Assembly: GCA_964619155.1 (NCBI GenBank)
Contig: CAZUEM010000038.1
Span: 1 to 25,000 of the forward strand
Reading direction: 5' to 3'
DNA from: CAIXRL01 sp964619155
GTDB taxonomy: Bacteria > Eisenbacteria > RBG-16-71-46
DNA length: 25,000 nucleotides
Within the stretch, counting starts at the first letter, position 1. Each line of letters begins with the position of its first letter. Below, piece by piece: positions 9,710-17,182 of the stretch. The position numbers and the translations under genes are program-made. The notes beneath the pieces are model-generated. The model had not been told where the DNA came from, ran no database searches, and saw only the letters and a program-made list of their open reading frames with translations.

Positions 9710-9730
9710 CCCGCGCCCGGCGGGCGCGGG
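9710..9730 (-). terminator. Second hairpin after the propeller gene
   Basis: A 9-bp perfect stem (9710-9718 with 9722-9730) with a 3-nt loop lies just ahead of the main terminator hairpin. There is no T-tract, so it is probably a tandem or auxiliary terminator. Confidence 0.35.
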
Positions 9731-9750
9731 GTGCGGCCCGCGACGAAACC

Positions 9751-10707
9751 CTACTCGTACAGCGTCTTGATGCGGCCCCAGCTCGAGGGCGTGGCCGGGG
9801 TCGGGAGCGACTGCCGGCGGAACTCGAGGTCCACGATCTTGTCGCCCGGGTTGGGGCTCAGGAAGTTCGCGTTCAGCTCGGCGAAGGTCACCGGGTCGAA
9901 CACGTGCACCTGCGTCGTGACGCCGTCGGCGATGTAGATCCGCCCGTCCGCCGGGCCGATGTCGATGCCGTGCGGGCGGTCCCAGCCGGTGCCCGCGAAC
10001 GAGCCCAGCCAGTTGTGCACGGGCGTCGAGTCGAAGCGGTGGCACTGGTTGCTGCCCATGCACGTGACGAGGATCTCGCCGTTGGGCAGGAACGCGATGT
10101 CGTTCGGGCGGTCGCCGACGACGGGCATGCTCCAGGCGCTGATCACGGCGCCCGAGACCGGGTGCAGTTCGAAGGCCATGTTGTTGCCGTAGCAGCACAC
10201 GTACAGGTTGCCGTTCGGGCCGAAGCGCAGGTCGGAGGGCATCGAAGCCGAGGGCATCGTCGCCAGCACCCCGAGGAACGCGCCGGTCACGCCGTCGTAC
10301 TCGACCACCTGGTCGTTCGAGCTGTAGGTGGCGATGACGTTGCCGTTCGGCCGGTAGACGGCGCCCCACATCCAGCCGCCGCCCGGGTTGTAGGTCTTGA
10401 TGAACGCGCCAGAGGCGGCGTCGAACTCGTTGATGCCGCCGCCGAAATGCCCGACGAGCATGCGGCCGTTGGTGAGCCCGAAGTGGACGCCGAGCTGGCC
10501 CGCCGCGGGCAGCACCGAGGCCGTGTGGACGCCGATCAGGCTGCCGGTGGCGCCGACGTAGGCGCGGACCACGTTCGAGGCGTCGCTCGTCACGAACAGG
10601 TCGCCCACCCCGCCGGCCGCCAGGACGGGACCGGCCGCGAGGACGGCGGCGAGGAGCGCGAGGGCGGCGGGGCGGCGGGCGGCGAAGATGGCGTGGCGGG
10701 CGGGCAT
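9751..10707 (-). CDS. Secreted SMP-30/NHL-like beta-propeller with SWGxIKxL C-terminal tail
   Basis: 318 aa. The signal peptide covers residues 1-30 (three Arg early, a long Ala/Leu core, cleavage near VLAA/GG). The mature part is built of repeated units of the kind RFGPNGNLYVCCYGNN, FLPNGEILVTCMGSN and IGPADGRIYIADG, spaced 40-50 residues apart, typical of six-bladed NHL/SMP-30/gluconolactonase-like propellers. I do not see a clear metal site, so binding is as likely as catalysis. The last 14 residues, ATPSSWGRIKTLYE, match the tail of the lipoprotein at 16529-17182. ATG 10707 has GGAG 7 nt upstream. The gene is monocistronic, divergent from the kinase at 10959, and followed by a good terminator. 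A sensing or binding partnership with the divergent kinase is possible but unproven. Confidence 0.85.
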   Translation of the reverse strand: MPARHAIFAARRPAALALLAAVLAAGPVLAAGGVGDLFVTSDASNVVRAYVGATGSLIGVHTASVLPAAGQLGVHFGLTNGRMLVGHFGGGINEFDAASGAFIKTYNPGGGWMWGAVYRPNGNVIATYSSNDQVVEYDGVTGAFLGVLATMPSASMPSDLRFGPNGNLYVCCYGNNMAFELHPVSGAVISAWSMPVVGDRPNDIAFLPNGEILVTCMGSNQCHRFDSTPVHNWLGSFAGTGWDRPHGIDIGPADGRIYIADGVTTQVHVFDPVTFAELNANFLSPNPGDKIVDLEFRRQSLPTPATPSSWGRIKTLYE

Positions 10708-10894
10708 GGGCGGACTCCGTGGCTCGGGGGGGCGGCGGGACGCCGCGAGGACGGCTCCCGGGGCTCGGACCGGACCCGTGCGGGCGGCCCGGCGTACATG
10801 ACATTCGCCCTGCGGGCTCCGACCTAACAGGGGCGCTCCACCCCGCCCGGGGCCTCGCCGCCCCCCCCGCGTTCCCCAACCGTGATCTCACGTA

Positions 10895-10922
10895 TTGACG
10901 GCCGCCGCGACGGGTCTACCCT
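10895..10922 (+). promoter_or_regulatory. Sigma70-type promoter of the Ser/Thr kinase gene
   Basis: TTGACG (10895-10900), a 16-bp spacer, TACCCT (10917-10922); transcription would start near 10929, about 30 nt before the ATG at 10959. Just upstream, CGTGA-TC-TCACG (10881-10892) is a short inverted repeat that could be an operator. Confidence 0.6.
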
Positions 10923-10958
10923 TCGGGCCAAGCGCTTCCCCCCGGGGAGTTGCCTCCG

Positions 10959-13592
10959 ATGTCGCTCGGAAGGCTGGACCACTACGAAGTCCTTCGGTTC
11001 GTAGGCGGCGGTGGCCAGAGCGACGTGTATCTCGCGCACGACACGCATCTCGACTGCGACGTTGCTCTCAAGGTGGTGCGCGGCGACCACGCCGGGGATC
11101 CCACCTACCGTTCGCGGTTGCTGGCGGAGGCGCGCGTCCTCGCCCGGCTCGACCACCCGAACATCGTGGACATCATCGGGTGCGGCGAGGCCGTGCCCGA
11201 CCCGCCCGGCTTCCTGCGCCGCAACGGCGAGGGGCCGGAGGCCGGCAGCGTGGTCTACCTCGCGATGCGGTACGTCGAGGGCACCGACCTCGCCGCCGAG
11301 ATCGCCGCGAGGCCGCTGCCGGTCGCCACCGTGATCGAGTGGGCGAAGCAGATCGCCCGCGGCCTCGATGCGGCGCACACGCACGGCGTCGTCCATCGCG
11401 ATCTCAAGCCGGGCAACGTGCGCATCACCACGGGCCGCGAGCTCAAGCTCGTGGACTTCGGCCTCGCCGCCGCGCGCCGCGATCTCGTGAACAGCCTCGA
11501 CCCGACGGCCTCGGTCACCAGCGAATACCTGCTCGGCACCATCGGCTACCTGTGCCCGGAGCAGTGCGAGCCGGGCAGCCGCCCCGACCCGCGCTGCGAC
11601 CTCTTCTCGTTCGGCGTCATCCTCTACGAGATGCTGACCGGCCGGCGCCCGTTCGGCGGCGAGACGGTGATCGAGGTGCTCAACGAGATCGCCAACACCG
11701 AGCCGCCGCCGCTCGAGCGCTTCGTGCGCGACCTGCCGCCCGGGCTGCAGCACATCGTGGACAAGCTGCTCCGCAAGGACCGGAAGCGGCGCTACCAGAG
11801 CGCGCGCGAGGTGCTGACGGACCTCGAGGACCTGCCGCTGCGCAGGGCGACGCACGTCTCCCCGGACCCGCGTCCGCGCCCTGCGCGTGACCGCCTCGCG
11901 CGCTGGGCAGGGCGCGTCGCGGTCGCGCTGGCCGTCGTCGCGGCGGCCGCGCTGCTGGCGGAGCCCGCGCTGCGCTGGCTGCGCCGCACCGAGACGGTCG
12001 TGGTGCCGGCGTTCGCGAACCTGACCGGCGACCCGGCGCTGGACCGCCTCGTGACCGGGCTCGGCGCCGACCTGCTGACCAGCCTCACGCAGTGCCCGAT
12101 CAACGTCGTGGGTTCGACGCTGCGCGACGAGAGCGGCGCGCCCGAGCGGGACCCGGCCGTGCTCGGGCGGATGTACGGCGCCCAGAGCGTGCTGCTCGGC
12201 ACGCTGCACGCGGTCGGCGGCACGGGCCCCTCGGCGGGCCTCTCGCTGAACGTGCGACTCGTCCGCGTGCGCACGGGGACCGACGCATGGGCGGAGGGCT
12301 GGGACGCGGCCGCGGAGCGGCTGGCGCAACTTCGCGAGCACATGCTGCGCGAGGTGCCGGCGCACTGGAAGCGCCGCGGCGGCACGGCGGCGGCCTCGCC
12401 GGGGAGCGAGCCCGCGCGGCCCGCGGCCGCGGTCGAGCGCTACCTGCGCGGGCTCGGCTACCTCGAGAGCAGCGACCCGGCGGCGCGCGACTCGGCGCTG
12501 GCCGAGTTCGACGCCGCGCTCGCCTGGGACCCCGGCTTCTCGCGCGCCCTCGCCGGGCGGGCCCGCTCGCTGCTGGCCGCCCACCTCGTGCACACCGACA
12601 CGACGCTGCTCGCGCGGGCCGAGGCGGACGCGCGGCAGGCGGTCCGGCTCGCCCCGGAGGAACTGACCGGCTACCGCGCGCTCGGCCGCGTCCTGCGCGA
12701 GCGGGGGCGCGCAGCCGAGGCGGTCGCCGCCCTGCACCAGATCGTCGAGCGCAACGGGCGCGACGCCGAGGCCCTGAGCCTGCTCGGGGCGGCGTACCGC
12801 CAGCTCGGCGACATGGAGCGCGCGGACTTCTACCTGAAGGAGGCGCTCGACGTGCAGCCGGAGGCGCCGAAGCTGTGGCGCTCGTACGGCATCTTCCTGC
12901 TCGCCAGCCGCGCCGACTTCGCCGGCGCCGAGCGCGCGTTCCGCCGGGAGATCGCGCTGCGCCCCGAGGACAATCGCGGCTGGGAGGACCTCGCCGCCGC
13001 GCTCACGCAGCAGTGCCGCTACGCCGAGGCGGTCGCCACCTACGCGAGGCTGCCGAACCCGCAGGCGGGCAGCCTCGACCTGAACGGCAACCGCGGCACG
13101 GCCTACTTCTTCACCGGGCGCTACGACCTCGCGCTCAAGGACTACCTCGAGGCCGTGTCGCAGCGCCCCGACGACGGCCACTGGCGGCTCAACCTCGGCG
13201 ACTGCTACGCGCACCTGGGCCACCTCGATTTGGCGCTGCGCGAATATCGCCTCGCCCGCGGGCTGCTCGAGCGCGAACTGCTGGCGGCGCCCGACGACCT
13301 CGCGAAGCGCTCGGCGTTCGCGATGGGGCTCGCGAAGGCCGGCGAGACGGCGCGCGCTCGGGCCGAGATCGACCGCTGCTGGCAGGGCAATCCCGTGGGC
13401 GACGCGACCGTGATGCACAACCTGGCGAAGGCCCACGCCGTGTGCGGCGACGGCGAGCGCGCGCTCCGGGCGCTCGAGGTGCTCGTCGCGGCGCACGATT
13501 TCTCGACGTGCCGCCTGCGCGCCGAGGACGAGTTCGAGCCGCTGCACGCCGACGCGCGCTTCCGCAAGCTCGTGGGGCTGAAGGCCGGGTGA
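10959..13592 (+). CDS. Membrane-anchored Ser/Thr protein kinase with TolB-like and TPR regions
   Basis: 877 aa. The ATG at 10959 has GGGGAG 9 nt upstream; a TTG three codons earlier is less likely. The Hanks-type kinase domain is at about 9-290, with a Gly-rich loop GGGGQSDVYL (16-25), Lys38 in VALKVV, catalytic HRDLKPGN (146-153), DFG (166-168), GTIGYLCPEQ (193-202) and CDLFSFGVILYEML (213-226). All key residues are present, so it should be active. One TM helix lies at about 317-336. The following part (VVVPAFANLTGDPALDRLVTGLG, from 347) resembles the TolB-N/adenylate-cyclase-associated domain found in kinase and regulator fusions. From about 430 to 865 there are multiple TPR-type helical pairs (for example AEAVAALHQIVERNGRDAEALSLLGAAYRQLG). 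The non-kinase part probably lies outside the cytoplasm and mediates protein contacts. Its substrate is unknown. Confidence 0.93.
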   Translation: MSLGRLDHYEVLRFVGGGGQSDVYLAHDTHLDCDVALKVVRGDHAGDPTYRSRLLAEARVLARLDHPNIVDIIGCGEAVPDPPGFLRRNGEGPEAGSVVYLAMRYVEGTDLAAEIAARPLPVATVIEWAKQIARGLDAAHTHGVVHRDLKPGNVRITTGRELKLVDFGLAAARRDLVNSLDPTASVTSEYLLGTIGYLCPEQCEPGSRPDPRCDLFSFGVILYEMLTGRRPFGGETVIEVLNEIANTEPPPLERFVRDLPPGLQHIVDKLLRKDRKRRYQSAREVLTDLEDLPLRRATHVSPDPRPRPARDRLARWAGRVAVALAVVAAAALLAEPALRWLRRTETVVVPAFANLTGDPALDRLVTGLGADLLTSLTQCPINVVGSTLRDESGAPERDPAVLGRMYGAQSVLLGTLHAVGGTGPSAGLSLNVRLVRVRTGTDAWAEGWDAAAERLAQLREHMLREVPAHWKRRGGTAAASPGSEPARPAAAVERYLRGLGYLESSDPAARDSALAEFDAALAWDPGFSRALAGRARSLLAAHLVHTDTTLLARAEADARQAVRLAPEELTGYRALGRVLRERGRAAEAVAALHQIVERNGRDAEALSLLGAAYRQLGDMERADFYLKEALDVQPEAPKLWRSYGIFLLASRADFAGAERAFRREIALRPEDNRGWEDLAAALTQQCRYAEAVATYARLPNPQAGSLDLNGNRGTAYFFTGRYDLALKDYLEAVSQRPDDGHWRLNLGDCYAHLGHLDLALREYRLARGLLERELLAAPDDLAKRSAFAMGLAKAGETARARAEIDRCWQGNPVGDATVMHNLAKAHAVCGDGERALRALEVLVAAHDFSTCRLRAEDEFEPLHADARFRKLVGLKAG

Positions 13593-13596
13593 GCGG

Positions 13597-13653
13597 GCGC
13601 GACACGCGAACGGCCGCGCCCCGCGGAGGGGCGCGGCCGTTCGCGTGTCGCGC
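13597..13653. terminator. 26-bp perfect hairpin between convergent genes
   Basis: Arms 13597-13622 and 13628-13653 are perfect reverse complements around a 5-nt loop. The hairpin starts 4 bp after the kinase stop and ends 9 bp before the stop of the opposing gene, so it can serve as a bidirectional terminator. Neither side has a T-tract. Confidence 0.7.
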
Positions 13654-13662
13654 GCCTCCGGA

Positions 13663-14187
13663 CTACGGGTCCGGGATCAGGTTGATGTCGGGGTCGAGCG
13701 GCGGGATCGTCCGCACCGGGCTCGCGAAGATCACCTCGTACTTCACGTTGATGCGGTCGAAGTCGTCGGTCATGCGCACGAACGCCTGGGTCTCGACGGC
13801 GTTCTCGTCGTGATGGATCACCCACGTGTTCGGCGGCGGCGCCCCGACCTTCGGCGGCGCCGGCGCTTTCACGGCCAGCACCGAGAGCGTCGCCTTCGCC
13901 GGGTGGGTCACCGAGCAGAGCCGGATCGTGAGGGTCTCGCCCGGGAAGCGCTTGAAGCGCGCGATCCACACCAGCCGATGGGGCCTCATCTCGTCGCCGA
14001 GCGTGCGGTCGTGCGTGTAGAAAAGGTGCGCGAGGTCGGGATCCACCACGAGCCGCTTCGGCGTGCCCGTGAGGTTGATGTGGACGACGTTCGCGACGCG
14101 CTGGAGCACGACGCGGCGAGGCGCGGGGAGCGCGGGCTTCGGGGCCGAAGCGCGGGCGCTCGCGATCTTGTCCGCGATGGCGGGCAT
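13663..14187 (-). CDS. Unknown cytoplasmic protein, beta-rich
   Basis: 174 aa. I do not recognise it. ATG 14187 has a strong GGGAGG 5-6 nt upstream, lying inside a 12-bp palindrome (14193-14204), and a good promoter is visible further upstream, so the gene is real. There is no signal peptide or TM segment. An Ala/Pro/Lys-rich N-terminus (1-25) leads into two beta-rich halves (VVHINLTGTPKRLVVDPDL, RLVWIARFKRFPGETLTIRL and, later, NVKYEVIFASPVRTIPPL) joined by a Pro/Ala linker (about 104-118). The recurring strand pattern and the phrase GETLTIRL suggest an immunoglobulin-like or cupredoxin-like sandwich, which is a weak inference. It ends with a Pro/Asp-rich tail. It lies downstream of rnhB on the same strand but with its own promoter. 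Confidence 0.75.
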   Translation of the reverse strand: MPAIADKIASARASAPKPALPAPRRVVLQRVANVVHINLTGTPKRLVVDPDLAHLFYTHDRTLGDEMRPHRLVWIARFKRFPGETLTIRLCSVTHPAKATLSVLAVKAPAPPKVGAPPPNTWVIHHDENAVETQAFVRMTDDFDRINVKYEVIFASPVRTIPPLDPDINLIPDP

Positions 14188-14291
14188 GTGGACCTCCCGG
14201 GAGGCACCGGAAGGAAAGAACCCCGCGGGGGTGGCCGGGCGGGCTCGCGATGAGTCGAGCGGCCGGCAGGGCGGGCGGCCTCCCGCGCGGC

Positions 14292-14320
14292 ACGATAGAC
14301 CCGCGGCCGCGCGCTCCCAA
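14292..14320 (-). promoter_or_regulatory. Sigma70-type promoter of the unknown 174-aa gene
   Basis: On the minus strand: TTGGGA (14320-14315), a 17-bp spacer, TATCGT (14297-14292). The leader would be about 98 nt. Confidence 0.55.
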
Positions 14321-14341
14321 CGTCGCGACGGCCGCCTGCGC

Positions 14342-14363
14342 CGCCCGGAGAACGACCCGGGCG
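14342..14363 (-). terminator. Hairpin just after rnhB
   Basis: A 7-bp GC stem (14342-14348 with 14357-14363) with an 8-nt loop begins about 15 nt beyond the rnhB stop. No T-tract follows, so termination is plausible rather than certain. Confidence 0.35.
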
Positions 14364-14377
14364 CGGAGGCGACGCGA

Positions 14378-15010
14378 TCAGGCCAGCGGCAGTTCCAGCA
14401 CCATCACCGGCGCGTACGTCGCCCGGTGCGCCGGGCAGGGCCCGTGCGCGCGCAGCGCCTCGAGGTGGTCGGGGGTGCCGTAGCCCTTGTGGCGCGCGAA
14501 GCCGTACTGCGGCCAGACCCGGTCGAGCCGGGTCATGATGCGGTCGCGGACCACCTTGGCGACGATCGAGGCGGCGGCGATGGACAGGCAGGTCGCGTCG
14601 CCGTCCACCACCGCGCGCTGCGCGCAGCGAAGGCCCGGCACCTCGTCGTTGCCGTCCACGAGCACGCAGTCGGGCGCCACGGCGAGCCCCGCGACCGAGC
14701 GCGCCATCGCGCCGAGCGTGGCGCGGCGGATGTTCACGCGCTCGATCGTGCGCGGACCGGCCACGCACCAGCGAAAAGCCCGGGCGCCTTGCAGCACCCG
14801 GGCGAACATCGCTTCGCGCTTCGCGGCCGTCACCTGCTTGCTGTCGTCGAGCCCGTCCCAGTCGAGGGCCGGGTCGAGGACCACCGCGGCGGCGACCACC
14901 GGTCCGGCGAGCGGGCCACGGCCCGCTTCGTCGACCCCGGCGATGGTGGCGCTTGCCCCGGCGAGCTGGGCCTCGGCGCGCGCCAACCGTCGCCAGCGCG
15001 GGAGGGTCAC
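14378..15010 (-). CDS. rnhB: Ribonuclease HII
   Basis: 210 aa. Removes RNA from RNA-DNA hybrids, including single misincorporated ribonucleotides. GVDEAGRGPLAGPV (25-38) holds the first two catalytic acids, Asp27 and Glu28. DDSKQ (55-59) is the conserved Ser-Lys motif. Asp119 (LVDGND) and Asp138 (DGDATCLSIAAASIVAKV) complete the metal-binding DEDD set, and HKGYGTPDH (174-182) is the C-terminal signature. The GTG start at 15010 overlaps the rplS TGA by GTGA, so translation is coupled to L19. The length is normal, with no truncation. Confidence 0.96.
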   Translation of the reverse strand: MTLPRWRRLARAEAQLAGASATIAGVDEAGRGPLAGPVVAAAVVLDPALDWDGLDDSKQVTAAKREAMFARVLQGARAFRWCVAGPRTIERVNIRRATLGAMARSVAGLAVAPDCVLVDGNDEVPGLRCAQRAVVDGDATCLSIAAASIVAKVVRDRIMTRLDRVWPQYGFARHKGYGTPDHLEALRAHGPCPAHRATYAPVMVLELPLA

Positions 15011-15366
15011 TCCCCGGTCGAGGCCGTCGCCCTCTCCTTCAGGCGGGCGGCCTTGCCCTTCTTCTTGCGCAGGTAGAACAGCTTCGCGCGGCGGACCTTC
15101 TTCTGGCCCATCACCTTGATGTCCGCGATGGACGGCGAGTGCAGCGGCCAGGTGCGCTCGACGCCGATGCCCTCGGAGATCTTGCGGACCGTGAACGTCT
15201 TGCGCAGGCCGGCGCCGCGCACGTTCGTGACCTCGCCGCGGAACTTCTGCTGGCGTTCCTTGTCGCCCTCGATCACTCGGACGCTCACCTCGACGGTGGT
15301 GCCGGGACGAAGGTCGGGAACCTCGCTCTTGATGTGAGCGTTCTCGACTTTCTGGATCAGGCCCAT
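15007..15366 (-). CDS. rplS: 50S ribosomal protein L19
   Basis: 119 aa. Large-subunit protein at the 30S-50S interface. Typical features are PDLRPGTTVEVSVRVIEGDKERQQKFRGEV (17-46), a basic loop, GIGVERTWPLHSPSI (66-80) and KVRRAKLFYLRKKKGKAARL (90-109). ATG 15366 has AAAGGAG 8 nt upstream. The family's usual partners, rimM and trmD, are not upstream; a divergently evolved operon (lipoprotein-dut) precedes it. A GC hairpin in the leader (15392-15409) may matter for regulation. Confidence 0.97.
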   Translation of the reverse strand: MGLIQKVENAHIKSEVPDLRPGTTVEVSVRVIEGDKERQQKFRGEVTNVRGAGLRKTFTVRKISEGIGVERTWPLHSPSIADIKVMGQKKVRRAKLFYLRKKKGKAARLKERATASTGE

Positions 15367-15391
15367 GACCGGGCTCCTTTCAGTGCCAATG

Positions 15392-15409
15392 AGCCCGACA
15401 GGCCGGGCT
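15392..15409 (-). promoter_or_regulatory. Small hairpin in the rplS leader
   Basis: AGCCCG (15392-15397) pairs with CGGGCT (15404-15409) around a 6-nt loop, within the predicted leader and about 26 nt upstream of the rplS start codon. It could be an autoregulatory L19 leader or simply a GC-rich chance stem. Confidence 0.25.
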
Positions 15410-15425
15410 ACGGAAGCGGGCGCGC

Positions 15426-15455
15426 AGTCTAGGGGAAAGCCCCTTTGGGGCGCAA
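15426..15455 (-). promoter_or_regulatory. Promoter of rplS-rnhB
   Basis: On the minus strand: TTGCGC (15455-15450), an 18-bp spacer, TAGACT (15431-15426). The leader would be about 53 nt. The spacer contains a CCCC-AAAGGGG-type inverted patch. Confidence 0.5.
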
Positions 15456-15495
15456 GGCTCCGGGACCGGTGAGCCCCGGGCCGGCTCGCGGCGGG

Positions 15496-15520
15496 CGCGG
15501 CGCCCCGGCCCGGCGCCGCG
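15496..15520 (-). terminator. Hairpin downstream of the dut operon
   Basis: A 9-bp perfect stem (15496-15504 with 15512-15520) with a 7-nt loop lies about 96 nt past the stop at 15616. It has no T-tract. In sequence of this composition such stems arise often, so confidence is low. Confidence 0.3.
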
Positions 15521-15615
15521 GTCGGGCGCTCATCCCCGGCGCCACCGCCTCGCCAACCGGGCTTCGGCGGGACCCGGCCCGCGGCCGTGGCTCCGGGAGC
15601 GGGCGCGGGCGCGGT

Positions 15616-16050
15616 TCAGCCGATGGGCCGGTTGTCGATGTCGCCGGACCCGGTGCGCCCCTGCGGGGCCTCGGCCGCGTCGCGGCGCCGCCGCTGGAAG
15701 CGCCACAGGACGAAGAGCAGCACCAGCAGCGGGAACAGGGCGCCCGCCACCCACTCGCTGCCCGGGTATTCGCGCCGGAGCCACTCGCGCAACGGCCGCT
15801 CGCCGAGCGCGAGCAGGATCCCCAGCCCGGCGACGAGCAGCGAGAGCAGGATGCTCCCCGCGATCGCGGCCGGCGCGCGCTCGGCGGACGCGACGAGCTG
15901 CTTCGCGCGGCCGGGGTCCGTGCCCTCGGCGACCAGCGCGCGCTCGAGGCTCTCGCCCTCGAGCCCGCGCGAGCGCAGGTCGCGCAGCCGGGCGCTCTCC
16001 TCGCTCGTGGGCTCGGCGACCGGCCGGTGCGGGACGTACACGAACACCAT
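15616..16050 (-). CDS. Small two-TM membrane protein of unknown function
   Basis: 144 aa. Starts at ATG 16050, 8 nt after the dut stop, without a good Shine-Dalgarno, so it probably depends on coupling to dut. Residues 15-58 are a charged, helical, cytosolic-looking segment (EESARLRDLRSRGLEGESLERALVAEG, written here as its outline only in part: EESARLRDLRSRG...), reminiscent of short SHOCT-like helices. TM helices lie at about 62-82 and 100-118, followed by a basic RFQRRRRD stop-transfer and a polar tail. No enzyme motif is visible. Confidence 0.78.
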   Translation of the reverse strand: MVFVYVPHRPVAEPTSEESARLRDLRSRGLEGESLERALVAEGTDPGRAKQLVASAERAPAAIAGSILLSLLVAGLGILLALGERPLREWLRREYPGSEWVAGALFPLLVLLFVLWRFQRRRRDAAEAPQGRTGSGDIDNRPIG

Positions 16051-16058
16051 GGCCGCGC

Positions 16059-16517
16059 CTACTTCACGCCCGTGTGGCCGAAGCCGCCGCTCTCGCGCGC
16101 GGTCGCGGTCAGGTCGCCGGATTCGACCCACGCCACGCGCGGCGCGCGCTGCAGCACCATCTGGGCGATGCGCATGCCGCGCTCGACCACGAACGGCTCG
16201 GGCCCCAGGTTCTGGAGGATGACGCGCACCTCGCCGCGGTAGTCCGAGTCGATGGTCGCCGGGCTGTTGGGCAGCGTGACGCCGTGCTTCGCGGCCAGCC
16301 CCGAGCGCGGCCGCACCTGCATCTCGTATCCCTCGGGCAGCTCGATGCAGAGGCCGGTCGGCACGAGCGCGATCTCGCCACGCGCGAGCGTGAGCGGCGC
16401 CTCGACCGCGGCGCGCACGTCCATGCCGGCGGCGCCGTGGGTCTCGTAGGCGGGCAGCGGCAGGCCTTCCGAATGCGGCAGGCGGCGAATGCGGACGGCG
16501 ACGTCGGGCTCGTTCAT
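16059..16517 (-). CDS. dut: Deoxyuridine 5'-triphosphate nucleotidohydrolase (dUTPase)
   Basis: 152 aa. Hydrolyses dUTP to dUMP and pyrophosphate, keeping uracil out of DNA and feeding dTMP synthesis; the family acts as a trimer. All five motifs are present: HGAAGMDV (27-34), RPRSGLA (69-75), TIDSDYRGE (88-96), RGMRIAQMV (113-121) and the C-terminal Gly-rich flap RESGGFGHTG (141-150). I chose ATG 16517 because the sequence upstream of it belongs to the lipoprotein gene and adds 38 unrelated residues. It starts 11 nt after the lipoprotein stop and lacks a clear Shine-Dalgarno. Confidence 0.96.
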   Translation of the reverse strand: MNEPDVAVRIRRLPHSEGLPLPAYETHGAAGMDVRAAVEAPLTLARGEIALVPTGLCIELPEGYEMQVRPRSGLAAKHGVTLPNSPATIDSDYRGEVRVILQNLGPEPFVVERGMRIAQMVLQRAPRVAWVESGDLTATARESGGFGHTGVK

Positions 16518-16528
16518 GGGCGCGCAGG

Positions 16529-17182
16529 TTACCGGAAAAGCACCTTGATCGCGCCCCACGATCGAGTCTGCGCAGGGTGCCCGCTTGCACCCCCCATCGG
16601 TGCCGTCGCGTCTTCCCACCGGTCGATCCACCAGCGGGTCGAGTCGGGACCGAACCCGCGCGCCACCAGTTCCGGCGGGATCGCCGCCGAGTCACCACGC
16701 ACGAGGTAGAAGTACGCGTAGCCGTGCACCTCGTTCGTCTCCGGCCCGGCGTCACCGCCGACCGTGACCTGCAGGTTCACCGGCGCGTGGACGGCCTTGT
16801 GCCAGACCGGGTTCCTGCCGGGCCGTGTGTCACCCAGGGCGTACAGGGCCTGTCCCATGTCGAGTCTGACGTCGAGCGCCTGCGCGAAGAGGTTGCAGGA
16901 GGCGGCCAGTTCGTCCTCGCGCGTCCACGGCGTGTTTCGGTATGCGTTGCCAGCGGAGTCGCCCGTCGCGAACACGAACCGGAAGTCCTCGGTGAAGAGC
17001 GGCTCCAGCGAGTCGCAGTTCCGGTTGTTCCACGACCACTCGAGCAGTCTCAGCGCGTTGACTGGCGTGTTCGGGTCCGGCGCGGGCAGCGGCGGAACGG
17101 GTGGACGCGTGGAGTCCGAGCACGCCGGCGCGAGCGCGAGGAGCGCGAGGCACGGTAGAAGCAGCAGCATGGAACGTCTCAT
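16529..17182 (-). CDS. Lipoprotein with NTF2/SnoaL-like domain and SWGxIKxL C-terminal tail
   Basis: 217 aa. MRRS plus a Leu-rich core ends at LAPAC with Cys21, a probable lipobox. A Pro/Asp-rich tether (23-40) precedes a domain beginning TPVNALRLLEWSWNNRNCDSL, whose helix-then-sheet order with repeated Trp/Phe suggests an NTF2/SnoaL-type cone. The last 14 residues, AQTRSWGAIKVLFR, match the C-terminal tail of the exported propeller at 9751. The start is ATG 17182 with a G-rich stretch about 9 nt upstream; ATG 17170 would also keep the lipobox. It is the first gene of an operon with dut and a two-TM protein. A TAGGCT hexamer (17223-17218) is a possible -10. Confidence 0.82.
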   Translation of the reverse strand: MRRSMLLLLPCLALLALAPACSDSTRPPVPPLPAPDPNTPVNALRLLEWSWNNRNCDSLEPLFTEDFRFVFATGDSAGNAYRNTPWTREDELAASCNLFAQALDVRLDMGQALYALGDTRPGRNPVWHKAVHAPVNLQVTVGGDAGPETNEVHGYAYFYLVRGDSAAIPPELVARGFGPDSTRWWIDRWEDATAPMGGASGHPAQTRSWGAIKVLFR

